From Lepus europaeus (lineage: Eukaryota; Chordata; Mammalia; Lagomorpha; Leporidae): a stretch of DNA of 64,000 nt. The position numbers were made by a program, and so were the translations under genes. The DNA is taken from assembly GCF_033115175.1 (NCBI RefSeq), contig NC_084836.1, positions 77,466,253 to 77,530,252 on the forward strand, given 5' to 3'. Under the pieces are notes generated by a model, which saw only the letters and a program-made list of their open reading frames with translations, made no database searches and had not been told where the DNA came from. Every line of letters begins with the position of its first letter. Position 1 is the stretch's first letter. Shown piece by piece: positions 11,864 through 24,241 of the stretch.

Positions 11864-14800
11864 GGTGAGGGCCTGCACCTGCAGGCGCAGGGGGGACTCG
11901 CCACCCTTGGCTGGAACCTGGTGACACCCTGCTCCCCTTCAGGGCCTCAGTGTGTTCTTGGAGCATCTTGGTGGTCAGGGGAGTGTCTCTGAGGTTGCTA
12001 AAGTTCTTTCTAAGCCTGGTCCTGAGGGACAGGCTGCCCAGGAGGTCTGATTTAGAGATTTCCTCCCATGGCTCATGAAACAGCCTTGGACCTAAGGCTT
12101 CATCTCTCATGGCCACAGGCAAAGCTGTTTTGTTGTTCACAAAGAACCTTCCAGATGCCCTCTGGAGGACCCTATCCTGATAATGTCCTGAATAGGACCA
12201 CTAGGGGCTGGTAGAGGGGACTCAGACCCCTCAGACACCTTAGAAGGAGCTCAATTCACCCACAGAGCAAACATAAGAAAGTGCCCACTGTGTGCAGGCA
12301 CATACCCAGGAACTTAGTAAAAGACAGCACACAGCACAGACCACTCTATCTGCCCTGCTTTTCTTCCCTTCTAGTCAGGGAGTCAGCCCTCCCCCACACC
12401 TCCTGGCAGGTGGCACACAGGACACCACAGGTGACAGCTCCTGTCCTCCTCTAGGTATGCATCCTTTCAGCCTCACTGCGAAGAGGACGACCGCACTAAG
12501 GAGTGAGCGGGCTTTGGGTCAGGAGGGAGGTTTCTAATGTCCACAGCAGGGACATGGGGTGCAACTGGGGGGCTGACCTTGACCCAGGATTGCCCACTTC
12601 CTGTGATTCCCACTTGAAGTCTGAGGTCAGGGCTGTTACCTGAAGAATGTGAGAGACATACGAGGTTCCTGGGCATCCTGAGAGCAGTGGGAATCTGTCC
12701 CTACCACAACCCTTCTCAGAAGGGCTGGCCCAATCCCTCCCATCTCAAGAACCCGAGAGCAGGTGGGAGCATCGGGCTACACATGACCCCTCTCTGCCCA
12801 CCTGCACCAGGGGCTGAGCATCCTCTGCCCAGATCTCAGAGTCACAGGGGCGAGGGTGGGTGTGGCCAGGAGACGTCTGACTCTGCTGCCCACCTGCCTG
12901 TCCCCAGTGCCCTGTGCTCCCTCCTGGGAACCTGGCTGGAACGTTATCCCGAGCACTTCTGTCAGCCTCAGGACCTGACCTGTCTGCACCAGCTGGTGGC
13001 CTACGTCCAGCTCCATATGCCATCCACAGAGCTGGCACGCCGAGCCCAACGGCTCCTGACCCAGCTGGAGGACCCCGAGCCCAAGGAGGCTGAGGCTGAG
13101 CCCAAAGGTGAGGAGGGCTTGGGTAGGTGGGAGACTGGGAGGGCATTGGGGCAGAGCCTCACTGGGACGAGGCTTCAAGCCTGACGTTGTCTGGGAGCAA
13201 AGACCAGGCTCAGAGCCCTCAGGCCTCACCACATCTGGGCAGGGTCCTGTTGTGGGCAGGGCTGGGGCTTCCCTGGAAGGCAGGAAAACTCCTGGGTGAC
13301 CACAAGGAGCAGGAAAGGCTGTGGTGTTGTTATTTTCTCCTTCTGCATTTGCTCCTGCATTTCTGTGCTTAGATCTAGCGCCAACTACAGCAGCGGCACC
13401 CCAACCAGAGTCGGCTGAACCATCGCTGCCCCGGGCAGTCCATCTTTCAGCTGCAGAGGTGCTGGAGGCCCCTGAGGGTCCAGCAGCTGGAGCAAGTCAG
13501 GACCCTACCAGGAACAAGATGTTGAAATGGCGCCCTCCTTGTCAGCTGCCGGCAGGGTCGGGACCCTGGACACAGGCATGGTGGAGAAGCTAGTGAATCA
13601 GCTGGTGCCTGCCCAGCAGAGAGGGGACCCCTTCTTCGTCCCCACATTCCTGAACATCTATCGAAGGTTCGCCACCACCCAGCAGGTGCTGCACCTGCTG
13701 TTCCAAAGGTGAGGGCCAGAACCTGCAATAATGGGATGACTCAGTACCTCTCGACTGGGTCTTGGTGATGTCCCAGACCCTGCGTGGTCTCAAATCATTC
13801 ACGCAGAGTTTTGCTGCTCAGAGAAAAGCCCCTTGGTGATTTCGGGACCAATGGGATGAGCTCCTGAAAGTGCTTCCCCGAGGAGTGGGCTGCCAGGGAC
13901 AGGGGTCTCATTTAGCATTATGTTCACCCTACAATGAGGCTCTGGGCCCTCAGGCCTCACCACCCATGGCCTCAGGCAAAGCAGTCTTCCTATTCACAAA
14001 GAACCTTCCAGAGTCTATGTGTGGTTCTCTGTCCTGGTAGTGACCCAAACTGAGACCCCAGAGGGTGAGAAAGGGGCCCAGGCCCACTTAGACCCCCGGG
14101 GACAAGCAGGCTGACTTCACAAGCTCACACTTATGCAAACATAATGAAGTGCCCACTGTGTGCAGCCCCATGTCCAGGAACTTAATAAAATTCAGTGCAC
14201 AGTACAGACCACTGTCCCTACCCTGCTTTTCTTCCCTTCTAGTCAGGGAGTCAGCCCCTCCCCCAGACCTCCTGGCAGGTGGGACACAGGACACCACAGG
14301 TGACACCTCTTGTCCTCCTCCAGGTATGCATCCTTTCAGCCTCACTGCGAAGAGGACGACCGCACTAAGGAGTGAGTGGGCTTTGGGTCAGGAGGGAGGT
14401 TCCACTCTCCCCAGCAGGGACACGGGGGTGCCACTAGGGGGCTGACCGTGACCCCATCTCCTACATTTCTGTGATTAATGCTATAGGGCTGAGGTCAGTG
14501 ACATTGCCTTCAGCAGGGAACAGAATTGTCTGGGTTCCTGGGCATCTGGGGAACAGTGAGAATTCATCCACAACACAACTCAAGCCAGGCTGGCCCACCC
14601 CTTCCCATTTCTGGGGCCTGCCTGGAGGCAGGCAGCAGCCGATCACACATGGGCCACTCAATGCCCACCTGCAAACAAGGCCGTGTCTCCTCAGCCCAGA
14701 ACCCAGAGTCACAGGGGTGAGGGAGGGTGTGGGCAGAAGGTGTCTGACTCTGCTGAGCTGACCTCCTGCTACCCCTAGTGCCCTCTGCTCCTTCCTCGGT

Positions 14801-15604
14801 ACCTGGCGGGACCGCTACCCGGAGCACTTCTGTCAGCCTCAGGACCTGGCCAGCCTGAATCAGCTGGTGGCCTACGTCCAGCTCCAAATGCCCAGCTCGG
14901 ACCTGGCACGCCGAGCCCGGCTGCTCCTGAAGCAGCTGGAGGATCCAGAGCCCAAGGAGGCTGAGGCTGAAGCGGAGCCCGAGGGTGAGGACGACTGGGG
15001 TGGGTGTGTGGGAGCCTGAGAGGGTCTCAGGGCTGCCCCACACCCGGAGGAGGCTCCAAGGCTGGTGTTGGCTGGAGTGAAGACCAGGCTCAGAGTCCCA
15101 GGGCTGCAGCACATTCTGGCCAGGGCTCTGCTGTGGGCACAGGGCTGGGGCTCAGAATTCTGGAAGGCAGGGACATGTCCCTCTTGGCAAGGACAGCAGG
15201 AAGGGGCAGTGGGGTTCATGACATTTTCTCCTCCTGCAGCTCCAGCACCAGGTGGAGACCTGGAGGCGCCTCCTGCAGCGGCTGCTGCCCTTCTGGGGTC
15301 AGATTGGGTGGCAACCCCGGCATCTGCTCCCCAGCCAGAGCCACTTGAAGCCTGTCTGTCCCTGGCAACTGTGCCAGCTGTGGAGGCCCTGGAGCCCCCT
15401 GCACGTCCAGAAGCCAAACCAGAGCCAGAGCGTCCCCAGCCCTGGTTCACGAAGCGGCGCTGGCCCTGGGGCCGCCGGCGTGGGCAGCGCGCAATCTCCA
15501 ATGAGGACCGTCCCCACCGTCGTTCACCCAGCTGGGTGCGCACCCTCCTAAGCTGCTTCCCCATCCGCTCATCGGGGCCCCGCTCTGGCCCCAGCCACGA
15601 GTGA
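11491..15604 (+). CDS. RalGDS-like gene with two REM modules, no CDC25 domain seen
   Basis: Exons with good splice signals encode a RalGDS-family RasGEF N-terminal (REM) module twice. Module 1: 11,491-11,863, 12,453-12,500, 12,908-13,108. Module 2: 13,373-13,708, 14,323-14,370, 14,780-14,984. A last exon, 15,239-15,604, ends in TGA. Each module reads MVE-LV-QLVPAQQRGD, FATTQQVLHLLFQR, YASFQPHCEEDDRTKE, then LGTW...CQPQDL...QLVAYVQL. In RalGDS and RGL proteins this module precedes the catalytic CDC25 domain that activates Ral; no CDC25 exon follows here. The last exon is proline/glutamate-rich and then very basic (KRRWPWGRRRGQR). The two modules sit in a tandem ~1.87-kb duplication that includes introns. 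A frameshift appears inside the first exon of module 2 (around 13.50-13.53 kb). The locus may be a lineage-specific truncated paralogue or a decaying copy. The start exon was not found. Confidence 0.65.
12908..13108 (+). other. RalGDS-like exon 3 of REM module 1
   Basis: It is bounded by CCCCAG and GTGAGG. It encodes the second half of the REM domain, LGTWLERYPEHFCQPQDL through QLVAYVQLHMP, and then an EPKEAEAEPK linker. It ends in phase 1 and joins in frame to the next exon at 13,373. Confidence 0.75.
13373..13708 (+). other. RalGDS-like exon 1 of REM module 2, frameshifted
   Basis: This exon parallels that at 11,491. Its 5' linker is open in the frame set by the previous exon. The REM start (MVEKLVNQLVPAQQRGD) is in another frame, with the change between about 13,497 and 13,527. 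Either this is a disabling indel or an alternative acceptor is used. Confidence 0.65.
14780..14984 (+). other. RalGDS-like exon 3 of REM module 2
   Basis: It is bounded by CCCCTAG and GTGAGG and is a close paralogue of the exon at 12,908 (LGTWRDRYPEHFCQPQDL, QLVAYVQLQMP). Its frame is open. Confidence 0.75.
15239..15604 (+). other. RalGDS-like terminal exon
   Basis: The acceptor CTCCTGCAG ends at 15,238. The exon encodes a Pro/Ala/Glu-rich stretch, then a basic cluster, then a Ser/Arg-rich end before TGA at 15,602-15,604. In RalGDS a similar Pro/Glu linker leads into the CDC25 domain. Here the protein stops instead. Confidence 0.6.
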
Positions 15605-16700
15605 AACAACTGTGGTGACAGCAAACCGGCTCTGCACAGCTCAGCTCCTGGGTCCTCCAGGGCCACCTCCAGCCAGAGCCATCCTGCCCCTGGGCAACAT
15701 AGTTCATTTGTAGCTCCCTCTCCTGCCCTCTTAGACAGTTTATTTAAATCCTCCTCTGTAGTACAATATAGCTCTCTTCATGCTCCTGTGTGGATGCCAG
15801 TGCACTGAGTCCCCACCCGTGCTGTGCAGCCACCTTCTCCCTGCTGCACATGGGAGCCCCACGCCGAGCACACGGGGACCTGGTTGGCATCCGCCGCTGT
15901 CCTGGGGCAGGGAGGAGGAAGCCCCTGTGTGTTCAGGGCTCACTGACTGCCCAGAAGAGTGAGGAATCCAGGGGAACCATGAAGCGGCCATGGGCTGGGT
16001 CAGTGCTCCCTCATGCTTAGGGACATGGGTTCTGAGGGTAGGCAGAGTGGCTGGTGTCCTCACTGGAGCCTCAGTGTTCTCATCTCTGACATGGGCTCAT
16101 AGCCCTCCCCAGAGGGCCCCATGGAGCCAGGTGGAACGAGATTCACTGAGGCTCCCTGCACACTCCTTGAACTCCCAGCTCCTCAGCTCCTGTCTCCTGG
16201 ATGAGGACTCAGACAGGTTCCACATGGACAGGGCAGCCTTTCTCCCAGCGGGGGTAAACCTCGGTCTGGGGAATTGCGTCACCATCCGTCACTGTGATCT
16301 GAGCTCTGACAGCCCAGTGCCCACGGATGGGGCTCTGACAGGAGGAGCCCAGGAGTGCTTGGCCTGGATGGTGCAGGCAGTGGTGTCCACAGCACAGGAG
16401 AGAAACCAGGCCAGGCCAGGAAGCTGACAGACCCCACTGACAGACCGCCCAGGATCCAGGCTGAGACGTACTGTGGCTGCAAAATGGAGCTCTGTGCAGT
16501 GTCTCTGATGGGGGGACGACTCCCTGCATGGATTACTGCTCTGTGCCATGCACCTGGCAGGGCACTGGGCCCCTCCTCGCCTCAAAGCCAGTGGCCATGG
16601 TCGCTGACACAGTACTGAGTCCCTGCCCATCGTGGGACTGGGAACTCAGGGGTGGATCCCCTCCACTGCTGCACCCAGACCAGGGCAAGCACCAGGCCCA
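15605..16700. other. 3' flank of the RalGDS-like gene, nothing recognised
   Basis: GC-rich sequence without an assignable gene or repeat. A 3' UTR would lie in the first few hundred bases. I could not place a polyadenylation site with confidence. Confidence 0.4.
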
Positions 16701-16749
16701 CCATGTGTAGAATCACAGCTCAGAGCCAGAAGGTGCAGGGAGGTCAATG

Positions 16750-17050
16750 GTCAGGGGAGTTCGTTTTTTGGAAGACTTTGAAACCCGAAGTGATTTTCTT
16801 ACAGTTTTTCTCAAGTTTTCCACAGGATTTGGGCTGGGGTGGGTAGGTTGCCTATGGGGCTTGAGGGAGGCAGCTGAGTCAGTGGGAATTGGGCAGGCAC
16901 ATGTGTTTGTGGGGGTGGCCAGGAGCACACCACACTGTCCCTACCCACAGTGCCCACTCTGGGAAAAACAATGGATCGTCCCCCCTCCCCAAGGTATCTG
17001 GCATCTGGGAGCCCTAGGTGATAACTGTGCAGGATCTGAGGAGGGTGCAA
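16750..17050. repeat. Inverted duplicate of 52.70-53.00 kb
   Basis: The stretch around 16,840-16,950 is the near-exact reverse complement of 52,870-52,980, with weaker similarity extending both ways. No coding sequence is recognised. Confidence 0.75.
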
Positions 17051-17509
17051 CTATATGCAGGCCCAGGCTGTGAGACTGGACGGTGACAGGGCTATGAAAC
17101 AAGTCATAACAGAGAGGAGATGTGAGTGGCTCACTGCCACAGAAGGACATGGCACAGTGCATCCAGGTGTGTCGCCAACAGAAGAAAATGAAACAACCCC
17201 AAATAACAATATAGAAAGACCAAGCAACAACCATGACCTCAGTGAGGAAAATCAGAATCCCAAGTTGCGACAACACACGATTAGAAACATCTGCTCTGCT
17301 TTCCAACCACCCCTCTAAAGCCCCCACAACGAAAACCATCAGCCAAGCGGGTGAAAGACAAACAGAAATAGGTGACCAATACTCATGGGAAACAAACTGG
17401 CAACAAAAAAGACCAAAATGTGACCATTTTGGTCTGGAACCATTCCCTCCTCACTTCCCTCCCTGCCCTCCCTCCTGTGGACAAGTGCTAGCATATGGAA
17501 TGTTTACCG

Positions 17510-17935
17510 ATGGTGTAACAAACTTTCATCCAAAAGGCACTTACAGAGGACATGCTTTCCCATGAATGTCAACACCAATTACATAAAATATGTGAAGTTT
17601 ACTGCCTTGTCATACATAGGCAACCTCTTGACATCTAGAACCTAAGTGTCACAAAATTAGGAGTCGTTTGTCCACTATATACACTATAGAAATAGTAAAA
17701 CAAAAGGACCCAAACACAGAAAAATGGCTGAAAATAGCCCAAGCAGCAACACACCATCATATTACCTCTTACAATTCCTCACCTCCCACCTTCTCCAAAC
17801 CACAGAACACACACAGGTTGTACAAGGCTCCCAGACAAGGCCAACAATTCCATTCCCCAGAGACGCATTTCATGAGTTTTACCAAAAAGATATTTAGAGA
17901 GGTATGTCACTATTTCCGCATTTAACCTAGGATTG
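17510..17935 (+). repeat. Outlying unit of the diverged tandem repeat
   Basis: It carries the motifs of the 6.5-7.98 kb array: CATACA..GGCAACCTC, ACATCTAG, AAATTAGGAGT..TTTGTCC, CCATTCCCCAGAGAC. As at 8.2 kb, it is followed directly by a copy of duplicon segment C, so the two loci are paralogous blocks. Confidence 0.6.
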
Positions 17936-18049
17936 CTCAAGAACCAAGGGGCATCACGCGCAAGACCTGCGGTGTTTCTAACTCTCCCCTATGGTACTCG
18001 GCGGCCTCCGTCCATCCAGGACCCCTGGATGGAACCACAGCCTTAGGTT

Positions 18050-19020
18050 TGGAAAGGCCGTGCATAAAGCAGAGAGCAGCTTCCAAATCTGACACACGCA
18101 GGCCTCCCGACAACAGCTGGCGCATCCTCCCGAGGGTGGCTGGCCTCTCAGACGGCCTTATCCATAGGCACACCAGTGTCCAGCGGGGCCCAGCCTGCCC
18201 ACCCTGGCCCACGGCCGCTCACCGCTCTGCCGCTGTCATCCCGAGGGTCTCTGTTTCCTTCCTGGCTGCTCCGCGCACTTCCCTTCACAGAGGCCTCGGT
18301 CCAGTCCCTCTTCCAGGGCCGCAGAGGTGTCCGCCAGCTGCAACACCGTGCTCAGCCCAGGCCCCGCATCCGCCAGGCCCCAAGGCCGGAGGACCAGGCC
18401 GCGCTTGTGCACTGCAGCCCGCCTTGCCTGCTAGACCCTGGAGCTGCCAATGGCCTCCGCGGCCTGCCAGTGCCTGCCAGGCTCCTCGCCTCACCGCACG
18501 CGCACACCAAGGGCCATTCTCCCTGCACCCAGGAGGACTGGAGCAGCCATTTGCAAATGTGGCCAAACTGCAAAGGGCAGCATCACTCTACTCTAACCAC
18601 ACAAGCACACACAGGAATACACTACACATGCAAACACAATACAGGCACCCCACACACATCACATACACCCATGCACAGACAACACACAGACACCATACAT
18701 ACACCCTCCCCACAGACTCAGAGACACCACACATACACATGTGCACACATGCACTTACACACTACACTGACACACACACAAACATGAACACATGCACATA
18801 TGCGTACCCTCCCACACACACAGACACCACACAGACTCACTTGCACACACAGGCACACATGCACACAACCCACACAGACTCACAGACATCACACATACCC
18901 ACATGCACACAGAGATGCACAGACACAGACACACACAGATGCACACACACATACCACAACATACACACTCTTGGAAAGCCTACATGTGTTCATTGATTGT
19001 ACTGAATCAACTTAATAAAC
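18050..19020. repeat. Low-copy duplicon segment C, copy 2, with CA-rich minisatellite
   Basis: The segment at 18.05-18.57 kb matches 8.24-8.70 kb directly and 54.1-54.46 kb inverted. It is followed at 18.59-18.97 kb by an irregular array of ACACAC with CAGA and CATA units. The CA array also has its reverse complement at 53.79-54.07 kb. The long open frames across the CA array are compositional artefacts. Confidence 0.75.
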
Positions 19021-21900
19021 TACCGTTCTGAATAGGGCACATCTTTAATTAGCATAGAGTCACTAGCTTCTTTATTGGGCAATAATATTATAGCTTTTAC
19101 TTTGGTTGGGTTGAGTCGTCCATGGTTAGGTACACTTATACTGGTAGCTATCAGATTGACAGCTTGTTCCTGGGAAGTCGCAGCTTTATTTGTCACATCA
19201 TTGTGATACACGACTTGGAATCATCTTGGGGGAACACTCAGAGCAATTTGATCTGTGAAACAGTTTCTGAAGCATCCTTCATCCGTGTCATGGAAGATTA
19301 ATTCTCTGTGCAGGAGGAGGTCAGCCGCCAAGACAAGGCACCGCCTGTAGCAGCTTCACCTGCCTGCAGGAGGAGGGCCGATTGCACAGTGCTGTTTTTC
19401 CTGAAACCAGATCTACAATCACCCCCCTGGAGCAGTGAAGCATGCTTAGCTGCTGGTGTGGCTTCCAAGAAATCCAGGATCTGGGGAGAGATTTGCCCCA
19501 GGCTAAAGAGATCTCTCTCACCCTCCCCAGGAGGCACTGTTGCCCACTCCAGTCCTTTCAGAAAATTATATTCCATGAGTTTCGGCTCCCTCTAAATCTT
19601 CCACCAAACCAGTAGAGTGCTTTCATTCTTACTAAGGAAAATATAAATGAGAAAATATAAAAATGAGAGCTATTATGCACTGAATGTGTCAACCATTTAA
19701 GAGTGAAATGTACAAAAGAGTTCCGGGTGATTATCCTAGTGCTGCCGCCACACTGTGACTGGATTTTGGTGTGATAGGTCAGCTGTTCCCAAAAGTCTAT
19801 TCAGTAGCTGCCAAGAAATGGGCAGGGTGCTACTACTTCAGGGACTGGCTTCTATTCTTGGAAACTTCATCATCTGAAAATTATTGCTAGAATTCTTGGT
19901 AAAAATGTCAGTATGCCTAGACATTTCTTAGAAAAGAATATAAATTTAAGGTAGAAATGCTTGGTGTTCTAGGAAAATTCCAACTATCAATAACTTTCAA
20001 TTTTTAAATTTTATGCCAACAAACTCTCTTCATTTAATGATGTATTTCTGTGTCCTTAGGTTTTAAGGTTTCCTTTATATAGGTAATACACAAATACACA
20101 CACACACACATATTGGGAGATGAAGAGGATCCTTATTTAATCCAATAAAAAAGAATAGGCTATATAAAATCTACCTACAATGTGGTCATTTAGCCCCCGT
20201 TCCACTATAGAAAGTTAAGTCCATTCCTCCTCCTAGTTATAACTACAACTTCTGGGCATACTGAAAAAAAAAAAACAAGTAGCTGAGGATTTTGAAAAAT
20301 CAATAAAAATCGAGAAGGAAAGTTGTAGCCTGAATAAGTGATCCACATGGAGACGGGTTTCCTCTTTCTCCCCACCCACTCCCATCCCTCCCTCCACCTT
20401 CTCAACCCCTGGCTTCCCTCCTCTTCCTCCAAACCCCCAATCATGGGGTCGATAGCTAAAACCCAAACAGGATGTCCAAATTTCTGGCCAGAAGGACATG
20501 AAAAAGGGACACTGAGGGTTCTGCCATGAGATGCCCAGCCATTTGGCTCAAGGTTCTTTCTGGGTGTGTCCTGAGAGTGTTTCTGGGTGATTTATATTTC
20601 AATCAGTGAACTGAGTAAAGAAGACTGCCCCCACTAACGCAGGGGTTGGGGGCACCCAATCCACACAAGTCCCAGATGGAACAAAGGCAGAGGAAGGGAA
20701 ATTCGCTCTTCTGGCTGTCCTCCTTTGCTCTCCACCAGACTCGGCTGCTGCACCATTGGCCCTCCTGAGTCTCCGGCTCGCTGAGCTTGCTGGTTACAGA
20801 CCTGGGGGAATTTTCTGAACACCAAAACCCAGGAATGACTTCACTGGGCCTGTTGAGGCATCATCCACAGAAGGAATTGTTTTGTTTCTTAGGTACTCCA
20901 TGAGGCTAACTGGAGCAATTGCCACCTCTCTAATGGAAAGCAGAGCTTCTCAATGTTTCTGCCTTGCTTGGGTCTCATTAGTTTAAGTGCCTGTATTAAA
21001 TATGCACATGTAGTTCTATCACAATATCCCAAGGAGGCTCTGAACCATTGGAAGCACTGCAGATCCTCCTGGGGCATTGCTTTGAGTAGGCAGCACCTAA
21101 GAATGGCAGCTGAGGGAATGCCATTGTGTCCTCCTGCTGGGTGTGCATTCATTCAGTTTCCCAGCAGCATATGAAGCCTTCTGGAACTGAATGGAGGATC
21201 ACTGGACTTTGCTCAGAGCGTTTTAGAAGATCAGCAAGTTTCAGTGTGCTGGCACTCACTTATTTTTCTAGAACTGGATTTAAGGGTAAAATGAAATCTT
21301 GCCTTCAACATTTAAAGAACTTTCAAATACTACATCACAGGTTTCGGTTCTAAAAACATCACTTTCCAAACTTGATGAGACTGTCATAGTTTGTAATTCA
21401 TGGGACTCCAATTTCCATGGCTGTGCCATGACCAACTCCAACAACAATCTCTGTTAACAATGAGCATCAATGTGCAACTCAGGCTTTCCCTTACAGCTGA
21501 CTCTATCATTCACCAGTCTGCAAACTGTGTAAGGGATTTAATCTCTTTTGCCACTGTTTCCTCAGAGTATTGACTATCAATCATGTAAAACACTTTGGTC
21601 AGTGTCTCGTATATAATAAATACTTCATGAACTTTATCCATTCTAATTGTTTAGAGCTATGCAGTTTCAATGTACCATCTCAACCTGAAAATACAAATCA
21701 ATTTGCAGAAAAAAACAACTAGCTTTAACTGATTTTATGATAGAAAAACTACTCGGAGGGAATGATTTTATTCATTAAGACCCATTTCATCTCTATTTCT
21801 GTTTAACATGAGAAATGAATGTACTAATACTGAATTCAGAAGTGATGGAAACTCATGAAAGATAACAGAGCTTTCGTGTAGACTGATCTTGTTAGTTGCT
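19021..21900. other. Intergenic sequence, nothing recognised
   Basis: No gene or named repeat was identified. A short - strand frame at 19,020-19,211 lacks codon-level support from any second copy. A (CA)n run lies near 20,097-20,109. Confidence 0.4.
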
Positions 21901-21907
21901 TTCTCAA

Positions 21908-22260
21908 TTCTTTTTTTTTACAGATTCTTTTGTTCATATATTTATTTGAAAGGCAGAGCAAAAGAAAGGGAGGGTGAGACAAAGAAAGAGATCTTGTATT
22001 GGCTGGTGTACTCCCCAAATGGCCCCAACAGACAGTCTGGGCCCAGCCCAAGTCAGGAGCCCATCTAAGTCTCCCACATGGGTGGCAGGGGCTCAAGTAC
22101 TTGGGCCATCTTCCACTGCTTTCCCAGATGCACTAGCAGGAAGTCGGATGGGAAGCAGCGCACCCAGGACTGGAACCGGTGCTCTGATCTGGGATACTGG
22201 CATCTCCAGAGTGGCTTCACTGCTGCAAGACAATGCTGGCTCCAACAAGCGATTTCTCTG
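21908..22260 (-). mobile_element. CSINE-type SINE
   Basis: An antisense SINE from a T-rich tail at about 21,908 through a GAAAGGCAGAGC box and a typical body. Its head merges with a second, more diverged SINE beginning near 22,262. Confidence 0.7.
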
Positions 22261-22261
22261 A

Positions 22262-22562
22262 GGTCATAGAGAGACAGAGACAGAGAGAGACATACAGAGC
22301 GAAATCTCCCATCCACTAATTCACTCCCCAATGCCTGCTCAGCCAAGGCTGGGACAAACTGAAGCCAGGAGCTAGGAACTCAGTCTGGGTATCTTATAAG
22401 AGGAGCAGGGCCCAACTATTTGAACCACCACCTGCTGCACCCCAGGGTATGCAGTAGCAGAAAACTGGGATTGGGAGCAAACCTAGGACTCAAACCCAGG
22501 CAGCAGAATATGGGATGCAGGCATCCCAAGCAAAGTCTTAATCACTGTGGCAAACATTCAGC
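22262..22562 (-). mobile_element. Diverged CSINE-type SINE
   Basis: A second antisense SINE body (an AGAGACAGAGAGA tract, then the usual body motifs) ends near 22,560. It abuts the previous element. Confidence 0.6.
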
Positions 22563-22719
22563 CCTTAAACTTTTCATTAGTACAGAAATATTTAAAGACT
22601 TGTCTTTGACCATGCATATAAATAAAACAGAATTCCACTTCAAATGGCTTTAATACTCAATTTTGAAACTTAAATTACATAAATTTCTTATATGTACATA
22701 GAACAATGCATAACTGAAT

Positions 22720-22942
22720 TTTTCTTTTTTAAATATTCTTTTCCCATTTTAAAAAATTTTATTTACGGTACACAAATTTCATGTATTTCCTATATACAGA
22801 TAAGAAGCATAATGATACTTCTTAACCTGCCCTTCCTCCCTGCAATGTACCCACCCTTCTTCTTCCTCCCTCTCCTATTTCCACTCTTTATTTTTTTACA
22901 AAGATCTATTTTCAGTCAACTTTATAGTCGTAAGATTAACCC
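22720..22942 (-). mobile_element. Antisense L1, first segment of a split element
   Basis: The reverse complement of an L1 ORF2 3' part. It resumes after the nested insertions at 28,456-28,540 and again at about 31,705-31,970. It is the host element for the CSINE, the composite half-L1 and the truncated L1 inserted here. Confidence 0.65.
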
Positions 22943-23272
22943 GGGGGCCAGTGCTGAGGTATAGCAGGTAATGCCACTGCCTGCTGTACAGGCAACCCAT
23001 ATGGGCACCGGTTCAAGTCTCAGCTGCTCCACTTCCGATCCAGCTCTCTAATATAGCCTGGGAAAGCAGTGGAAGATGGCCCAAGTCCTTGGGCCCTTGA
23101 ACCCATGTCAAAAGACCTGGAGGAGGCTCCTGGCTTCTGACTGGAACAGTGCTGGCAGTTGCAGCCAACTGGGGAGTGAACCAGTAGTTGGAAAACCTCT
23201 CTCTCTCTCTGCTCCTCCTCTATCTGTGTGTAACTCTGATATTCAAATGAATAAATAAATCTTTTTTTAAAA
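22943..23272 (+). mobile_element. CSINE, sense
   Basis: A full-length C-repeat with a GGGGCCAGTGCTGAGG-like head and an AATAAATAAATCTT tail. It is flanked by AAGATTAACCC at 22,932-22,942 and 23,273-23,283. The same 11-mer also follows the composite element at 28,445-28,455. Confidence 0.9.
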
Positions 23273-24241
23273 AAGATTAACCCATGAAAGAAAAACACCA
23301 TGAATTCGGAGGGCAAGATGGCGGAATAGGAAGGGAGCACATTGATAATCCGGGAAGAGACATTTTAATAAAAGTGGAAATACTGCAGGTTCAGGGAAGA
23401 GTAGGGGAAGAAACAGCAGAGGAAACTCTTCCAGAACTAGTGATTCACAGTGGACCTGCGTGGAGAGCGTGGGAGCCTAAGTTTGGGACACCAGCGGCAG
23501 ACTCAACGCACCAGCGCTGGAACGCCAGGTGAGCCGAACCTCAATAGCCCAAGACACCAGCGGGAAAGCGGAAAGAGGAGACTAGAGTGAACGAGGCTTG
23601 AAACTCTGTGGGGAAAAGTTCACCAGGCTAACTGGAAGAGAGAGAGGGAAAAAAAAAGTGACTGATACGGACATGAGTTTCTCTCTCTCCGCTCATCCCT
23701 CAAAGGCGAGCAAGACAAAAAGCAGGCGCCATTTTGGACATACATCATAAGCAGGGTGACCTCAGGTCTGCACCGGCCCTGAGCCTAGCAGAAAAACCTG
23801 ACTGGGGGGGGGGTGAAATAACAGGAGATTAGGATCTGACTTGGCAACCCAGTGGAAGACTGCAGGAGAATTGGAGCCCACACAGAGGGCAGCAGAGATT
23901 CCCTGTGTGGTCCTTGGGGAAGAGCTTCCGATCTCTGGCTCCTGTGGGTATATCATTCGCCTGCTAACTACATCCAATTACGTTCTGCTGTGCGGAATTA
24001 CTTCCCTTTTGAATCAAAAAAAAAAAAAAGAAAGAAAAAGAATGAAATAGAGAGTGATTTACCACGCCTAACCTACAAGTGTCACCTTTGACACACCCTC
24101 AACCCTGAGGAACCAAACAGAGCTCTCAGGCCACACTCATCTCAAGCCTCTAAGGCTCCACTGAAAGCAGACAGTACACTTAATATAGAGCCATAGTATA
24201 ACAAGAAAAAACACCACAGTGAAGAAACCAAATATCTCCAA

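Noticed and set aside
15065-15604. 180-codon frame starting at 15,065 as a separate gene
   Set aside because: Its 5' part is intron. A good acceptor at 15,238 makes it the terminal exon of the RalGDS-like gene.
18049-18996. 315-codon open frame on + strand
   Set aside because: It runs through the CA-rich minisatellite, where stops are rare in all frames; the peptide is His/Thr repeats.
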